Shown here: positions 1-8,722 of the stretch, piece after piece
Numbering within the stretch: the first letter of the stretch is position 1
Layout of the letters: each line of letters opens with the position of its first letter
Assembly: GCF_001427905.1 (NCBI RefSeq)
Contig: NZ_LMEF01000009.1
Coordinates: 1-64,000, forward strand
Source: Flavobacterium sp. Root420
GTDB lineage: Bacteria > Bacteroidota > Bacteroidia > Flavobacteriales > Flavobacteriaceae
Length of the DNA: 64,000 nt
Reading direction: 5' to 3'
Position numbers and translations under genes: made by a program
The notes under the pieces: generated by a model
What the model was told of the DNA's origin: nothing
Database searches by the model: none
The model's input: only the letters and a program-made list of their open reading frames with translations

Positions 1-42
1 ATGGCTTTAGGACACAACTTAAGAAAGAAAATTGCAGCATAA
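1..42 (+). CDS. 3' end of an unidentified gene (possibly a transposase)
   Basis: The first 42 bases are one open frame that ends in TAA and encodes 13 residues, MALGHNLRKKIAA. The rest lies outside the window. The 'GHNLRKK' ending resembles the C-termini of some IS transposases (IS1182 or IS4 types), but 13 residues are too few to decide. No inverted repeat of an insertion sequence is visible just downstream, so the transposase idea is only a guess. Confidence 0.3.
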   Translation: MALGHNLRKKIAA

Positions 43-105
43 GGGCAATTTTTTTCCTTCCCTTAAAATCAAAACATTAAAAGCCAAAATGGGCAACAAA
101 TAAAA

Positions 106-137
106 AACCGCCTCAAATTTTGTTTTGAGACGGCTTC
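106..137 (-). terminator. Intrinsic terminator of the lipocalin gene
   Basis: Read on the minus strand, a GCCGTCTCAAAA arm pairs with TTTTGAGGCGG (plus-strand arms at about 108-117 and 123-133) and is followed by a run of T. It lies just past the stop of the minus-strand lipocalin gene. Confidence 0.75.
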
Positions 138-144
138 TTTGCTT

Positions 145-690
145 TTAATTGGCCTTATCATGTTCGACCCAAACGAGATCTGAAACAGTATAACCAATTT
201 CCTGTGCCTTTATAAGATAATCTGATTTTACATTTTCAGGAATAGTTTTTTTCTCTGGAAAGAATCCACATGTATTTTAAACTTTCTCCTGCTACAAGTG
301 CATATTTATAATCCGGATCAATGACAATTACATTATAACCGGAATAAAAAGGACCAAAAAATGAGCCCTTAAGCATACCAACATCGTCCTTTGTGACAGA
401 TTTGGCTTTCCCGATGCTTTTCTCCCATTTGTCTTTTTTGACATTATAGCCCTTATTATCAATTTTTATAGTTCCGTTGTCGTTTAGCGAGTATTCTGCA
501 GTAACATTGTTTAAACCCCTTTTTCAGACTTAAAATCTAATTGGGCAATTTCGTACCATTTACCCAAGTATTTAGATTTATCAAAGTTTTGTACAGCAGT
601 CGCTTTTTTTGGAATTGTAGAACCGCAAGAGTAAAGCAGAAAAGCAATTCCTGCTCCAATTAAAACAGGAGCTATATATCTATTTTTCAT
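145..690 (-). pseudogene. blc: Lipocalin family protein (Blc-like), broken by two frameshifts
   Basis: Across three frames the sequence spells a bacterial outer-membrane lipocalin of about 180 aa. The parts are an N-terminal lipoprotein signal ending in YSCGS (lipobox Cys), YLGKWYEIAQLD (the lipocalin GxWYEIA signature), NNVTAEYSL, FFGPFYSGYNVIVID, YKYALVAG, YMWILSR and a C-terminal LVWVEHD. Lipocalins of this family bind lipids or fatty acids at the outer membrane. Two single-base losses break the frame. One is near 515-524 in an A5G4 run on the minus strand, the other at 246-252 in a run of seven A that would need eight. Both are homopolymers, so sequence error is as likely as a true pseudogene. 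A terminator follows. Confidence 0.75.
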
Positions 691-796
691 AACGTTATCT
701 TTTTACATAAGTAAAGATAGCATCAGAATTATACATCTAATTTACGAAATTATTTTTGAATTTTATATGATATGTGCCAGAAAATTACAGTAAAAG

Positions 797-837
797 AAAA
801 ACCCATCAATCCCGAGGTTTGGGACTGATGGGTTTTA
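797..837 (-). terminator. Intrinsic terminator of lpd
   Basis: A long hairpin has AAAACCCATCA and TCCC arms (797-814) that pair with GGGACTGATGGGTTTT (821-836), with T runs on both sides. It lies 18 nt past the lpd stop and would also work on the plus strand. Confidence 0.75.
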
Positions 838-855
838 AAATATAATTTACGTAAA

Positions 856-2259
856 TTATACGTGTAATGCTCTATTATCAGTAGCGGCCAAAGCTGCTTC
901 TTTTACCGCTTCCGCGAAAGTTGGATGTGCGTGGCTCATTCTTGAAATATCTTCAGCAGAAGCTTTAAATTCCATTGCAGTAACTGCCTCAGCAATTAAA
1001 TCCGCTGTACGTGCTCCAATCATGTGAACTCCTAAAACCTCATCAGTCTTTGCATCAGCGATAATTTTCACGAATCCGTCTAAATCTCCACTTGCTCTTG
1101 CACGACCTAAGGCTTTGAAAGGAAAACTTCCCACTTTGTATTCTGTTCCTGAAGCTTTAACCTGCTCTTCAGTTTGTCCAACTGCAGCAACTTCTGGCCA
1201 GGTATAAACTACACCAGGAATTAAGTTATAATCGATATGTGGTTTTTGACCTGCTAAGATTTCAGCAACCATAGTTCCTTCTTCTTCTGCCTTATGCGCC
1301 AACATTGCTCCACGAACAACGTCACCAATGGCGTAAATATTTGGAACGTTAGTTTGTAAATGATCGTTTACTTCAACTTGTCCTCTGTCTGAAATTTTCA
1401 CTCCTGCTTTGTCAGCGTTCAATCCGTCTGTGTAAGGACGGCGACCAACAGAAACTAATGAATAATCTCCTTCTAAAGTGATAGTTTCTCCTTTTGCATT
1501 TTCAGCCTGAACTACTACAGCATCGCCACTTCTTTCAACTGATTTTACTTTGTGAGAAACGTAGAATTTCATTCCTTGTTTTTTCAATACTTTAGTCAAT
1601 TCTTTAGACAAAGAAGCATCCATTCCAGGAATGATTCTGTCCATGAATTCTACTACAGAAACCTGAGCACCTAAACGCAGGTAAACTTGTCCAAGCTCGA
1701 TTCCGATTACTCCTCCACCAATAATTACCAAGTGTTTTGGTACTTCTTTTAAAGCCAAAGCCTCAGTAGAAGTGATGATTCTTTCTTTATCAATTTTAAT
1801 GAAAGGTAAAGAAGATGGTTTTGAACCTGTAGCGATTACAGTATATTTTGCTTCGATAGTTTCTGAAGTTCCGTCTGCTTTTGCAACTGCAATGTGCGTT
1901 GCGTCTACGAAAGAACCTAAACCATTGAAAACAGTAATTTTATTTTTATCCATTAAGTAGTTAATTCCACCTACGGTTTGATCCACAACTGCTTGTTTGC
2001 GTGCGATCATTTTCTCTAAATTGATTTTCACATCGCCAGAAACTTCGATTCCGTGATCTGCGAAATGAGCAATTTCTGCATAATGATGAGAAGAAGATAA
2101 TAATGCTTTTGAAGGAATACAACCTACGTTAAGGCAAGTTCCGCCCAAAGAGTTATACTTTTCTACAATTGCTGTTTTGAAACCTAATTGTGCGCAACGA
2201 ATTGCTGATACATATCCGCCAGGACCTGAACCTATAATGACTACGTCAAATGAACTCAT
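856..2259 (-). CDS. lpdA: Dihydrolipoyl dehydrogenase (E3)
   Basis: This 467-aa protein has the normal family length. It reoxidises dihydrolipoamide in the 2-oxoacid dehydrogenase complexes and passes electrons to NAD+ in the cytoplasm. Visible features are the FAD-binding GSGPGGYVSA (residues 10-19), the redox disulfide in GGTCLNVGCIPSK (C42/C47), the NAD-binding GGGVIGIELG near 180 and the second FAD motif AIGDV. The interface active site HAHPTFAE includes H445 and E450. No E1 or E2 gene is adjacent, so the complex is encoded elsewhere. The start is an ATG; a TAATTTTG sequence on the minus strand (plus 2287-2294) could be its -7 box, but the -33 box is poor. Confidence 0.97.
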   Translation of the reverse strand: MSSFDVVIIGSGPGGYVSAIRCAQLGFKTAIVEKYNSLGGTCLNVGCIPSKALLSSSHHYAEIAHFADHGIEVSGDVKINLEKMIARKQAVVDQTVGGINYLMDKNKITVFNGLGSFVDATHIAVAKADGTSETIEAKYTVIATGSKPSSLPFIKIDKERIITSTEALALKEVPKHLVIIGGGVIGIELGQVYLRLGAQVSVVEFMDRIIPGMDASLSKELTKVLKKQGMKFYVSHKVKSVERSGDAVVVQAENAKGETITLEGDYSLVSVGRRPYTDGLNADKAGVKISDRGQVEVNDHLQTNVPNIYAIGDVVRGAMLAHKAEEEGTMVAEILAGQKPHIDYNLIPGVVYTWPEVAAVGQTEEQVKASGTEYKVGSFPFKALGRARASGDLDGFVKIIADAKTDEVLGVHMIGARTADLIAEAVTAMEFKASAEDISRMSHAHPTFAEAVKEAALAATDNRALHV

Positions 2260-2340
2260 AGTTTGTCTATTTTATTTTTAGCGCTACAAAATTAAGGAAT
2301 AAAGTTTTGTTTAAAGTTTAAATTTCAATGTTTTTTGTGT

Positions 2341-2575
2341 GATTTTTAAGGTGGAGATTTTCTGCCACGAAGGCTCGAAGACACAAAGTTTTTTTTAGGA
2401 TTGTGGGTTTTTACCGAAGGTTCGCAAAGCTTTATTTTTTTAGTCTCGCAAAGTCGCAGAGCCGCAAAGTTATTATATTCTTTGCTTCTTTTTAATTTTG
2501 CTAGAGACAGAAAATAACTTCGTGACTTTGCGAGATTATTCTAAAACCTTTGCCTCTTTACCCCTCTGAACCTTT
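2341..2575. repeat. Intergenic repeat block (GCAAAGTCGCAGAG words)
   Basis: The gap between lpd and the Lrp gene carries words that recur in other gaps of this window. CTCGCAAAGTCGCAGAGCC near 2453 is answered by CGTGACTTTGCGAGA near 2521, forming a loose inverted repeat. The block also contains CCACGAAGGCTCG and CCTTTGCCTCTTTACC-like runs. No gene is visible in it. Confidence 0.6.
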
Positions 2576-2581
2576 GTCCCT

Positions 2582-3040
2582 CTAAAAAGAAATTACCGTC
2601 GAATTCTTCACCTCACTAATCATAAAGGTGCTTTGCGTACTTCCTATATGTTGTAACGTTGTGAGTTTGGTTACCAAAAATTCTCTGTAGGCTTCCATGT
2701 CTTTTACTAATACTTTTAATATATAGTCATAATCTCCACTTACATGGTGGCATTCCAATACTTCGTTTAGTTTAACGACTTCGCTCTCGAATTTGGTTAG
2801 GAATTCTTTGGTGTGCTGAATAAGTTTTAAATGACAGAAAACCACAAAACCTTTTTCAATTTTTGATTTATCGACTAAGGCTACGTAGTTTTTTATGATT
2901 CCTTCGCGTTCTAGTTTTTTGATTCTTTCATAAACAGCAGTTACGGAAAGGTTCAGTTTTAAGGATAATTCTTTGGTTGTCTTTTTACTGTCAGTTTGTA
3001 GTAAAACCAGGAGTTTTTTATCGGTGGCGTCTAAGATCAT
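2582..3040 (-). CDS. Lrp/AsnC family transcriptional regulator
   Basis: This 152-aa protein has an N-terminal helix-turn-helix (about residues 1-60, with TTKELSLKLNLSVTAVYERIKKLEREGII) and a C-terminal AsnC ligand-binding (RAM) domain (about 65-145, including HHVSGDYDYILKV). Regulators of this family bind amino acids and control amino-acid metabolism. It is divergent from a methionine-gamma-lyase-like gene 380 bp away, so that gene is the natural target; this is inferred from position. The start is the ATG at 3040, just downstream of an A/C-rich heptamer repeat in the leader. Confidence 0.9.
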   Translation of the reverse strand: MILDATDKKLLVLLQTDSKKTTKELSLKLNLSVTAVYERIKKLEREGIIKNYVALVDKSKIEKGFVVFCHLKLIQHTKEFLTKFESEVVKLNEVLECHHVSGDYDYILKVLVKDMEAYREFLVTKLTTLQHIGSTQSTFMISEVKNSTVISF

Positions 3041-3116
3041 TTTTTACAGTTTGTGGTTTGTGGTTTGTGGTTTTCGTTGTGATGAAAAAAAATCTATTAA
3101 TTTGAGTTTTATCAAA

Positions 3117-3143
3117 CAAATTTAAATTAAAAATCCATAACAA
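3117..3143 (-). promoter_or_regulatory. Putative flavobacterial promoter of the Lrp gene
   Basis: On the minus strand TTG (plus 3141-3143) is followed after 16 nt by TAAATTTG (plus 3117-3124), matching the TTG / TAnnTTTG consensus with slightly short spacing. The leader to the ATG would be roughly 70 nt and contains three copies of a GTTTGTG-type heptamer (plus 3050-3076). Confidence 0.4.
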
Positions 3144-3420
3144 ATTCATTTTATAGTTTTAAAATCTAATTATAATCTTAGTCATTGATTAATTTTCTAA
3201 TAAGATGTTATTTTGAATAGAATTTCCTTTGAAAATGAGTCCTAGCCCTGATTACTTCACTATACTTTTATTTTAATCGGAGTTCAGTGAATTTCATTTG
3301 AAGTGGAAATCCTTTTGTGGCGGCGTTCGACACAAAAGATTGAAACGGATAGCAGGAACAGCTCCTAAAAAATATCAATGATAATTTCAAACAACAAACA
3401 ACAAACAATAAACTAAAACT

Positions 3421-4623
3421 ATGAATGACTTTAATCCGGCAGATAAAATTCAGGATTTGCAGTACTTTGGTGAATTTGGGGGTGTGAATCCTTCGATTTC
3501 TGACTCTTCGACTTATACTTTCCTTTCGGCGAAAACTATGTTTGATACTTTTGAAGGCAACATGGAAGGCTGTTATTTGTATTCTCGCCATTCTTCGCCA
3601 AGTAATTTGTATTTGGATCAGGCTTTGGCGGCGATGGAGGGAACGGAAACCGCAAACGTATCAGCTTCGGGAATGGGAGCAATTACGCCTACGCTATTGC
3701 AGTTGTGCGGCGCCGGCGACCATATTGTTTCAAGCCGAACTATTTATGGCGGAACGTATGCTTTCTTGAAGAATTTTACGCCTCGTTTTGGCATTGAAAC
3801 GAGTTTTGTTGATATTACAAAATTGGAAATTGTGGAAGCTTCGATTACGCCAAAAACGAAAGTTATTTATTGTGAAACAGTAAGCAACCCTTTATTAGAA
3901 GTGGCTGATATCGCTGGTTTGGCAAAGATTGCTAAAAAACATAATTTGAAATTGGTGGTTGATAATACGTTTTCACCTTTATCCGTTTCACCAGCAAAAT
4001 TAGGTGCTGATATCGTGATTCACAGTTTGACGAAATACATTAACGGAAGTAGTGATACCGTTGGAGGTGTGACTTGTGCCTCGAAAGAATTTATCAATTC
4101 ACTGAAAAATGTGAACTCCGGAGCAAGCATGCTTTTGGGACCAACAATGGACAGTTTGCGTTCGGCTTCGGTAATGAAAAATCTTCGTACGCTTCATATC
4201 CGTATCAAGCAACACAGTCATAACGCGCATTTCCTGGCGGATCAATTTGAAGCTGACGGTTTAAAAACGGTTTATCCGGGATTGAAAAGTCACCCGAGTC
4301 ATGAATTGTACAAAACGATGATTAATCCGGAATATGGTTTTGGCGGAATGATGACTATTGATGTTGGAACTTTGGAAAAAGCCAACGAATTAATGGAATT
4401 GATGCAGGCCAGAAACCTAGGTTATTTGGCAGTAAGTTTAGGGTTTTATAAAACGCTTTTCAGCGCGCCGGGAACCTCAACTTCTAGTGAAATTCCGTTA
4501 GAGGAACAAGCTGAAATGGGATTGACAGATGGTTTAATTCGTTTTTCTATTGGGTTGGATAATGATATTCAGCGTACTTATGAGATGATGAAAGCTTGTA
4601 TGGTTGAATTAGGGATTTTGTAA
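3421..4623 (+). CDS. Cys/Met-metabolism PLP enzyme (methionine gamma-lyase-like)
   Basis: This 400-aa enzyme belongs to the trans-sulfuration PLP family (cystathionine gamma-synthase / gamma-lyase / methionine gamma-lyase). Visible features are YSRHSSP (54-60, PLP phosphate contact from the partner subunit), SGMGAI (83-88), the VVDNTF aspartate D181 that pairs with the pyridine nitrogen, and the Schiff-base lysine K205 in HSLTKYING. The family breaks or forms C-S bonds in methionine and cysteine metabolism; the exact substrate cannot be read from motifs. The divergent Lrp-type regulator fits a methionine-responsive catabolic enzyme. The leader directly before the ATG is an A/C-rich run with AAACAAC heptamers. 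Confidence 0.9.
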   Translation: MNDFNPADKIQDLQYFGEFGGVNPSISDSSTYTFLSAKTMFDTFEGNMEGCYLYSRHSSPSNLYLDQALAAMEGTETANVSASGMGAITPTLLQLCGAGDHIVSSRTIYGGTYAFLKNFTPRFGIETSFVDITKLEIVEASITPKTKVIYCETVSNPLLEVADIAGLAKIAKKHNLKLVVDNTFSPLSVSPAKLGADIVIHSLTKYINGSSDTVGGVTCASKEFINSLKNVNSGASMLLGPTMDSLRSASVMKNLRTLHIRIKQHSHNAHFLADQFEADGLKTVYPGLKSHPSHELYKTMINPEYGFGGMMTIDVGTLEKANELMELMQARNLGYLAVSLGFYKTLFSAPGTSTSSEIPLEEQAEMGLTDGLIRFSIGLDNDIQRTYEMMKACMVELGIL

Positions 4624-4675
4624 TTGTTATTTCACAGAGATTCACAGAGAGTTTTCGCAGAGAAGCGCAAAGTTA

Positions 4676-4783
4676 TTTCACGCAGATTTTAAAAAGGATT
4701 TAAGCAGATCGGCGCAGATTTATTTGCTATACCTTAAAAAACTCTTTTTTAAATCTGCTTTAATCTGCCAAATCTGCGTGAAA
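4676..4783. repeat. Intergenic inverted repeat, CACGCAGATTT family
   Basis: The left arm (from 4676; TTTCACGCAGATTT and TTAAGCAGAT) is matched by a right arm (4751-4783) whose reverse complement begins TTTCACGCAGATTTGGCAG. The same words recur at 6966-7055, so this is a dispersed family rather than a local chance palindrome. Confidence 0.65.
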
Positions 4784-4794
4784 AATAAAAACAA

Positions 4795-4828
4795 AAAAGC
4801 CGTTCTGAAATTGATCAGAACGGCTTTT
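4795..4828. terminator. Bidirectional intrinsic terminator
   Basis: AAAAGCCGTTCTGA (4795-4808) and TCAGAACGGCTTTT (4815-4828) form a perfect 14-bp stem with a 6-nt loop and T runs both ways. It separates the plus-strand PLP enzyme from the convergent minus-strand permease. Confidence 0.85.
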
Positions 4829-4847
4829 TACATATAACTTCTAACGT

Positions 4848-6788
4848 TTAACTTCTAACCTCTTCAGGGAAGTTCAGTTTGCTATTCTTTCTACTATAAG
4901 TAAAGTAAATAAACAATCCGATTAACAGCCAGATCGTAAAGTAAATCCAATTCCACACGCTTAATTCGGCCATCATGTACAGGCAGCAGATTAATCCTAA
5001 AAGTGGAATTAAAGACAGATTTTGTCTGAATGACCAAACCGCTAATCCAACCAAAACGAAAAGGAAAATCCACATTGGAATTTTGTGTTTGAATAAACTG
5101 AAACCAGATTCGTATTTTAGAGAATCATTAATTGGCAAACCTTTTACAACTTCAGCATATTTAGCGTCATCGTCTTGATACTGGCTTAATAAATGTTCTA
5201 AATCTGATGTTTCGGCCGTTTTATTTTTAAGGTCGATACTTTCTAAATAATTGAAAACTTTCGCAGATTCTTCTTTATCTAAAGACGTAATAATTGTTGT
5301 CGCATCGTTTGTTTGTGCTTCATTATTAATGAAAGCCATTGTCGCTTTATTATTGAAAGCAAAAGCGTAATATATTCCGGCAATCATTAAAACCGGTAAA
5401 ATATACTTCGAATTCACATATGGTGTTTTGAATTTCCCTCTTGGAATTTCAGGTTTGTTTTGTAAAACCAAAACTCCTGCACAAACCAATACAAAGGCAA
5501 ATAAAGTTCCGATACTACATAAGTCGGTTACCATTGTCAGGTTCAAAAACAAAGCCGGAACTGCCACCACAAAACCCGTTACAATGGTTGCAAAGGATGG
5601 CGTTTTGAATTTTGGATGCACTGTCGAGAATTTCTTTGGCAATAAACCATCACGGCTCATACTCATCCAGATACGAGGCTGTCCCATTTGGAAAACCAAT
5701 AAAACGCTCGCCATAGCGATTACTGCACTTACAGCAATAATTCCCGACATCCATTTTAAGTTTAATTTATCGAAAACAAACGCCAGAGGATCTCCAACAT
5801 TCAATTCGTTATAACGCACCATTCCGGTTAAAACCAAAGCAATGGCAATATATAAAATCGTACAGATAATAATCGCCCACATCATTCCGCGCGGTAAATC
5901 GCGTTGTGGATTTTTACATTCTTCAGCCGTTGTCGAAATCGCATCGAAACCAATATAGGCAAAGAATACCGCTGATACTCCTTTTAAAACTCCGCTAACT
6001 CCATTTGGAGCAAACGGATCCCAGTTCGCTGTATCTACATAAAAAACTCCTACTGCAATTACCAAAAGTACAATACAAAGTTTTACAACAACCATCGCAT
6101 TACTTGCATTACGAGATTCCTTCATTCCTCTGTAAACCAAAGCCGTAATCAAAACAATGATGAATAAAGCGGGTAAATCGGCAACAAAATGAAAAGAACC
6201 AATGGTTGGCGCCGTTGTCCAGGCTGTATAGGCGGCTTGTAATCCTGCACCTAAGTTTTCGTATGTTTTTCCGCCTTGCATTAAAGCTGTGGCATCTTTA
6301 AATCCGTTTGAGGCTGTTAGATAATCCATCTGAATCCATTGCGGTAAATGAATCTCGCCGCTCTGGAGCAGTCCGGTAAAATAATCACTCCAAGATATCG
6401 CCACAGTTATATTTCCGACGGCGTATTCCATGATTAAAGCCCAACCGATAATCCATGCAATAATTTCTCCAAAAGCTACATAAGAATACGTATAAGCACT
6501 TCCTGAAACCGGTACCATTGAGGCAAATTCGGCGTAAGCAAAAGCGGCAAAACTACAGGCCAAAGCCGTAAATAAAAATAAGAAAATAACAGCTGGTCCT
6601 CCATCGGCACTTGCTTTTCCGATTGTACTAAAAATTCCCGCTCCAACAATTGCTGCGATTCCAAAAGCAGTTAAATCCCTGGTCGTTAAATGTTTTCCTA
6701 ATGCATTATGACCATCTGCTTCGTTCTTTGCAACTTGCTTGAGAATATCTTGTACCGTTTTTTTTCGGAATAAACCTGATAATGCCAT
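4848..6788 (-). CDS. APC-family amino-acid permease (cationic amino-acid transporter type)
   Basis: This 646-aa inner-membrane transporter starts with a cytoplasmic segment (about 1-35) and the first helix motif GIAAIVGAGIFSTIGKAS, the hallmark of APC permeases. The GFDAISTTAEECKNPQRDLPRGM segment near residue 280 is the conserved CAT/YfnA stretch. About 12-14 membrane segments can be counted. A polar insertion of about 75 residues (roughly 490-570, DATTIITSLDKEE onwards) sits between late helices, which lengthens the protein relative to typical members of about 480-500 aa. The substrate is probably an amino acid; which one is unknown. It shares a bidirectional terminator with the convergent PLP enzyme. 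Confidence 0.9.
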   Translation of the reverse strand: MALSGLFRKKTVQDILKQVAKNEADGHNALGKHLTTRDLTAFGIAAIVGAGIFSTIGKASADGGPAVIFLFLFTALACSFAAFAYAEFASMVPVSGSAYTYSYVAFGEIIAWIIGWALIMEYAVGNITVAISWSDYFTGLLQSGEIHLPQWIQMDYLTASNGFKDATALMQGGKTYENLGAGLQAAYTAWTTAPTIGSFHFVADLPALFIIVLITALVYRGMKESRNASNAMVVVKLCIVLLVIAVGVFYVDTANWDPFAPNGVSGVLKGVSAVFFAYIGFDAISTTAEECKNPQRDLPRGMMWAIIICTILYIAIALVLTGMVRYNELNVGDPLAFVFDKLNLKWMSGIIAVSAVIAMASVLLVFQMGQPRIWMSMSRDGLLPKKFSTVHPKFKTPSFATIVTGFVVAVPALFLNLTMVTDLCSIGTLFAFVLVCAGVLVLQNKPEIPRGKFKTPYVNSKYILPVLMIAGIYYAFAFNNKATMAFINNEAQTNDATTIITSLDKEESAKVFNYLESIDLKNKTAETSDLEHLLSQYQDDDAKYAEVVKGLPINDSLKYESGFSLFKHKIPMWIFLFVLVGLAVWSFRQNLSLIPLLGLICCLYMMAELSVWNWIYFTIWLLIGLFIYFTYSRKNSKLNFPEEVRS

Positions 6789-6920
6789 ATATGGTTTTGC
6801 TTTTTAAAATTAATTTATATCGGTCTTTGTGGTTTTATTTTGCAAATAATGCAAAAATTATCCTGATTTCAAATATATAAAACGATTTTGTTTATATGTG
6901 ATTTTTTTGCTGGGAATTTT

Positions 6921-7154
6921 GGCACGCGGATGACACGGATTTAGGCGGATTTGCACTGCGTTTTGTTTCACGCAGATTTAAAAAGATTTAAGCAGATGAG
7001 CGCAGATTTGTTATTAGAGTAGCTTAAAAAAATCAATTTAAATCTGCTGTAATCTGCTAAATCTGCGTGAAAAATTTTAGCCACAGATTACAAGGATTAA
7101 AATGATTAAAAAAAATCAGCTACAATCCGCCTAAATCCGTGTCATCCGCGTGCC
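6921..7154. repeat. Nested 234-bp intergenic palindrome
   Basis: A perfect 31-bp inverted repeat flanks the block (6921-6951 and 7124-7154; begins GGCACGCGGATGACACGG). Inside it sits a second imperfect pair, TTTCACGCAGATTT at about 6967 answered by AAATCTGCGTGAAA at about 7040-7054, the same words as at 4676-4783. The rest of the 615-bp gap (6789-7403) shows no gene. Confidence 0.85.
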
Positions 7155-7403
7155 ATTTTCGTATTTCAAAATGCACACCTATTTTTTCACAAATTAGAAA
7201 AATTCTCACATTTTTTTGCCGCTAACCTTAATAAGAATCTTTCATCTTTTTTTTACATTTGTTACATTATGATAAATGTAAATCACACACTATAATTCCT
7301 AATTATTTTTGAATGAGCATTTTACAAAAAAAAAAAACCACCAATGTAATATTTCTCAAAAACACCTATTAATAAACCACCACTACTATAAAAACCAAAC
7401 CAC

Positions 7404-8558
7404 ATGGAAAAAATTTCAAGACGATCATTTGTGAATAAATTTGGGGCTGGTGTTGGAGCCTCCGTGATCATAACAACACTGCCTGCTTTTTTAACGGCAC
7501 CCGATCCTGACAAAATACCGTATACCGGAAAAAAATTAAATGTTGCACTTTGCGGATTAGGAGTTTATGCCCGAAAAGTAGCAGAAGGCCTGGAAGTTTC
7601 TCAATATTGTACGCTTACCGGAATAGTAACCGGTACTCCTGAAAAAGCAACTAAATGGAAAGCGAAATACAATATCCCGGACAAGAATATCTACAACTAT
7701 CAAAATTTTGATGAGATCGTCAATAACAAAGATATTGACTTAGTGTATGTGATACTGCCAAACAGCATGCACAAAGACTTTGTTGTTCGTTCTGCAAAAG
7801 CCGGCAAACATGTCATTACCGAAAAACCTATGGCGATTACAGTCAAAGAATGTGAGGAAATGATCAAGGCCTGCAATGATAATAAGGTACAGCTGGCTGT
7901 TGGCTACCGTCTGCATTATGAACCAACACACATAGAAATTAAACGACTCGGGCAAGAGAAAGTCTTCGGACAAGTGCGATACATAGAAACATCCCTCGGC
8001 TATAAAACCTATGATACGATCGCCAAAACTCCTGTCAATATAAATGATCCAGGCGTATGGAGGTTAAATAAAAAATTATCCGGCGGAGGTCCGTTAATGG
8101 ATCTTGGGATTTATTGTATTCAGGCAAGCCGCTATATTTTAGGAGAAGAACCTATTGCTGTAACCGCTCAATTCGGAACTGTAAATGATAAAAACAGATT
8201 TTCAGAAACGGAAGAAAGTATTTCGTGGCAAATGGAATTTCCAAGCGGTGCGATGGCCAATTGCAATTCTTCTGTTGGTTATTATATTGACCGAATTTAT
8301 GCCACTGCCGATGAAGGTAATTTTCAATTAAGTCCGTCTTTGAGTTATGGACCGTATGATGGCAAAACATCAAAAGGACCATTGAAATTCCCGGAAATCA
8401 ATCAACAGCAAACGCAAATGGATGAAATTGCGAAAGTACTGTTAGAAAACAAAAAACTCCCAAGCCACATTACCGGCGAAGAAGGACTGAAAGATATTAA
8501 GGTCATAAACGCCATATACCAAGCCGCCGAAACCGGGAAGAAAGTTTCACTAAAGTAA
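7404..8558 (+). CDS. Gfo/Idh/MocA family oxidoreductase with Tat signal
   Basis: This 384-aa protein begins with a twin-arginine signal (SRRSFVNKFGAG at residues 5-16, then a hydrophobic stretch), so it is probably exported folded with its nicotinamide cofactor. A Rossmann domain follows (LNVALCGLGVYARKV, about 37-50), then the family VITEKPMAI (lysine of the EKP motif, near 137) and the C-terminal GGGPLMDLGIYCIQASRYILG. Periplasmic members such as glucose-fructose oxidoreductase keep NADP bound and act on sugars. The sugar is not evident here and no sugar genes are adjacent. It is transcribed alone and ends at a strong hairpin at 8601. Confidence 0.9.
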   Translation: MEKISRRSFVNKFGAGVGASVIITTLPAFLTAPDPDKIPYTGKKLNVALCGLGVYARKVAEGLEVSQYCTLTGIVTGTPEKATKWKAKYNIPDKNIYNYQNFDEIVNNKDIDLVYVILPNSMHKDFVVRSAKAGKHVITEKPMAITVKECEEMIKACNDNKVQLAVGYRLHYEPTHIEIKRLGQEKVFGQVRYIETSLGYKTYDTIAKTPVNINDPGVWRLNKKLSGGGPLMDLGIYCIQASRYILGEEPIAVTAQFGTVNDKNRFSETEESISWQMEFPSGAMANCNSSVGYYIDRIYATADEGNFQLSPSLSYGPYDGKTSKGPLKFPEINQQQTQMDEIAKVLLENKKLPSHITGEEGLKDIKVINAIYQAAETGKKVSLK

Positions 8559-8600
8559 TTTTGCCACAAGGTGCTAAGTCACAAAGTTTTTAAATTATTT

Positions 8601-8656
8601 CAATTCGTGAATTCGTGGCTATTTTTTCCGCCACGAATTCACGAATTGTTTTTTTT
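8601..8656 (+). terminator. Strong hairpin with T run after the oxidoreductase gene
   Basis: A perfect 19-bp inverted repeat (8601-8619 and 8630-8648, CAATTCGTGAATTCGTGGC) with a 10-nt loop is followed by nine T. It uses the same 'ATTCGTGAATTCGTGG' word as the repeat block at 15945-16257. Two smaller palindromes follow, CCCGAGGCTTCGGG (8668-8681) and TCCCGATAGCTATCGGGA (8699-8716). Confidence 0.75.
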
Positions 8657-8722
8657 AATCTTTGCGTCCCGAGGCTTCGGGATTGCGTAGACCTTTGCTC
8701 CCGATAGCTATCGGGATTGCGG

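Noticed and set aside
3268-3591. 107-codon open frame on the minus strand across the start of the PLP enzyme
   Set aside because: It is antisense to a clear gene, overlaps the promoter region, and has a composition unlike a real protein.
5428-5814. 128-codon open frame opposite the amino-acid permease
   Set aside because: Antisense shadow of a strongly supported membrane protein.
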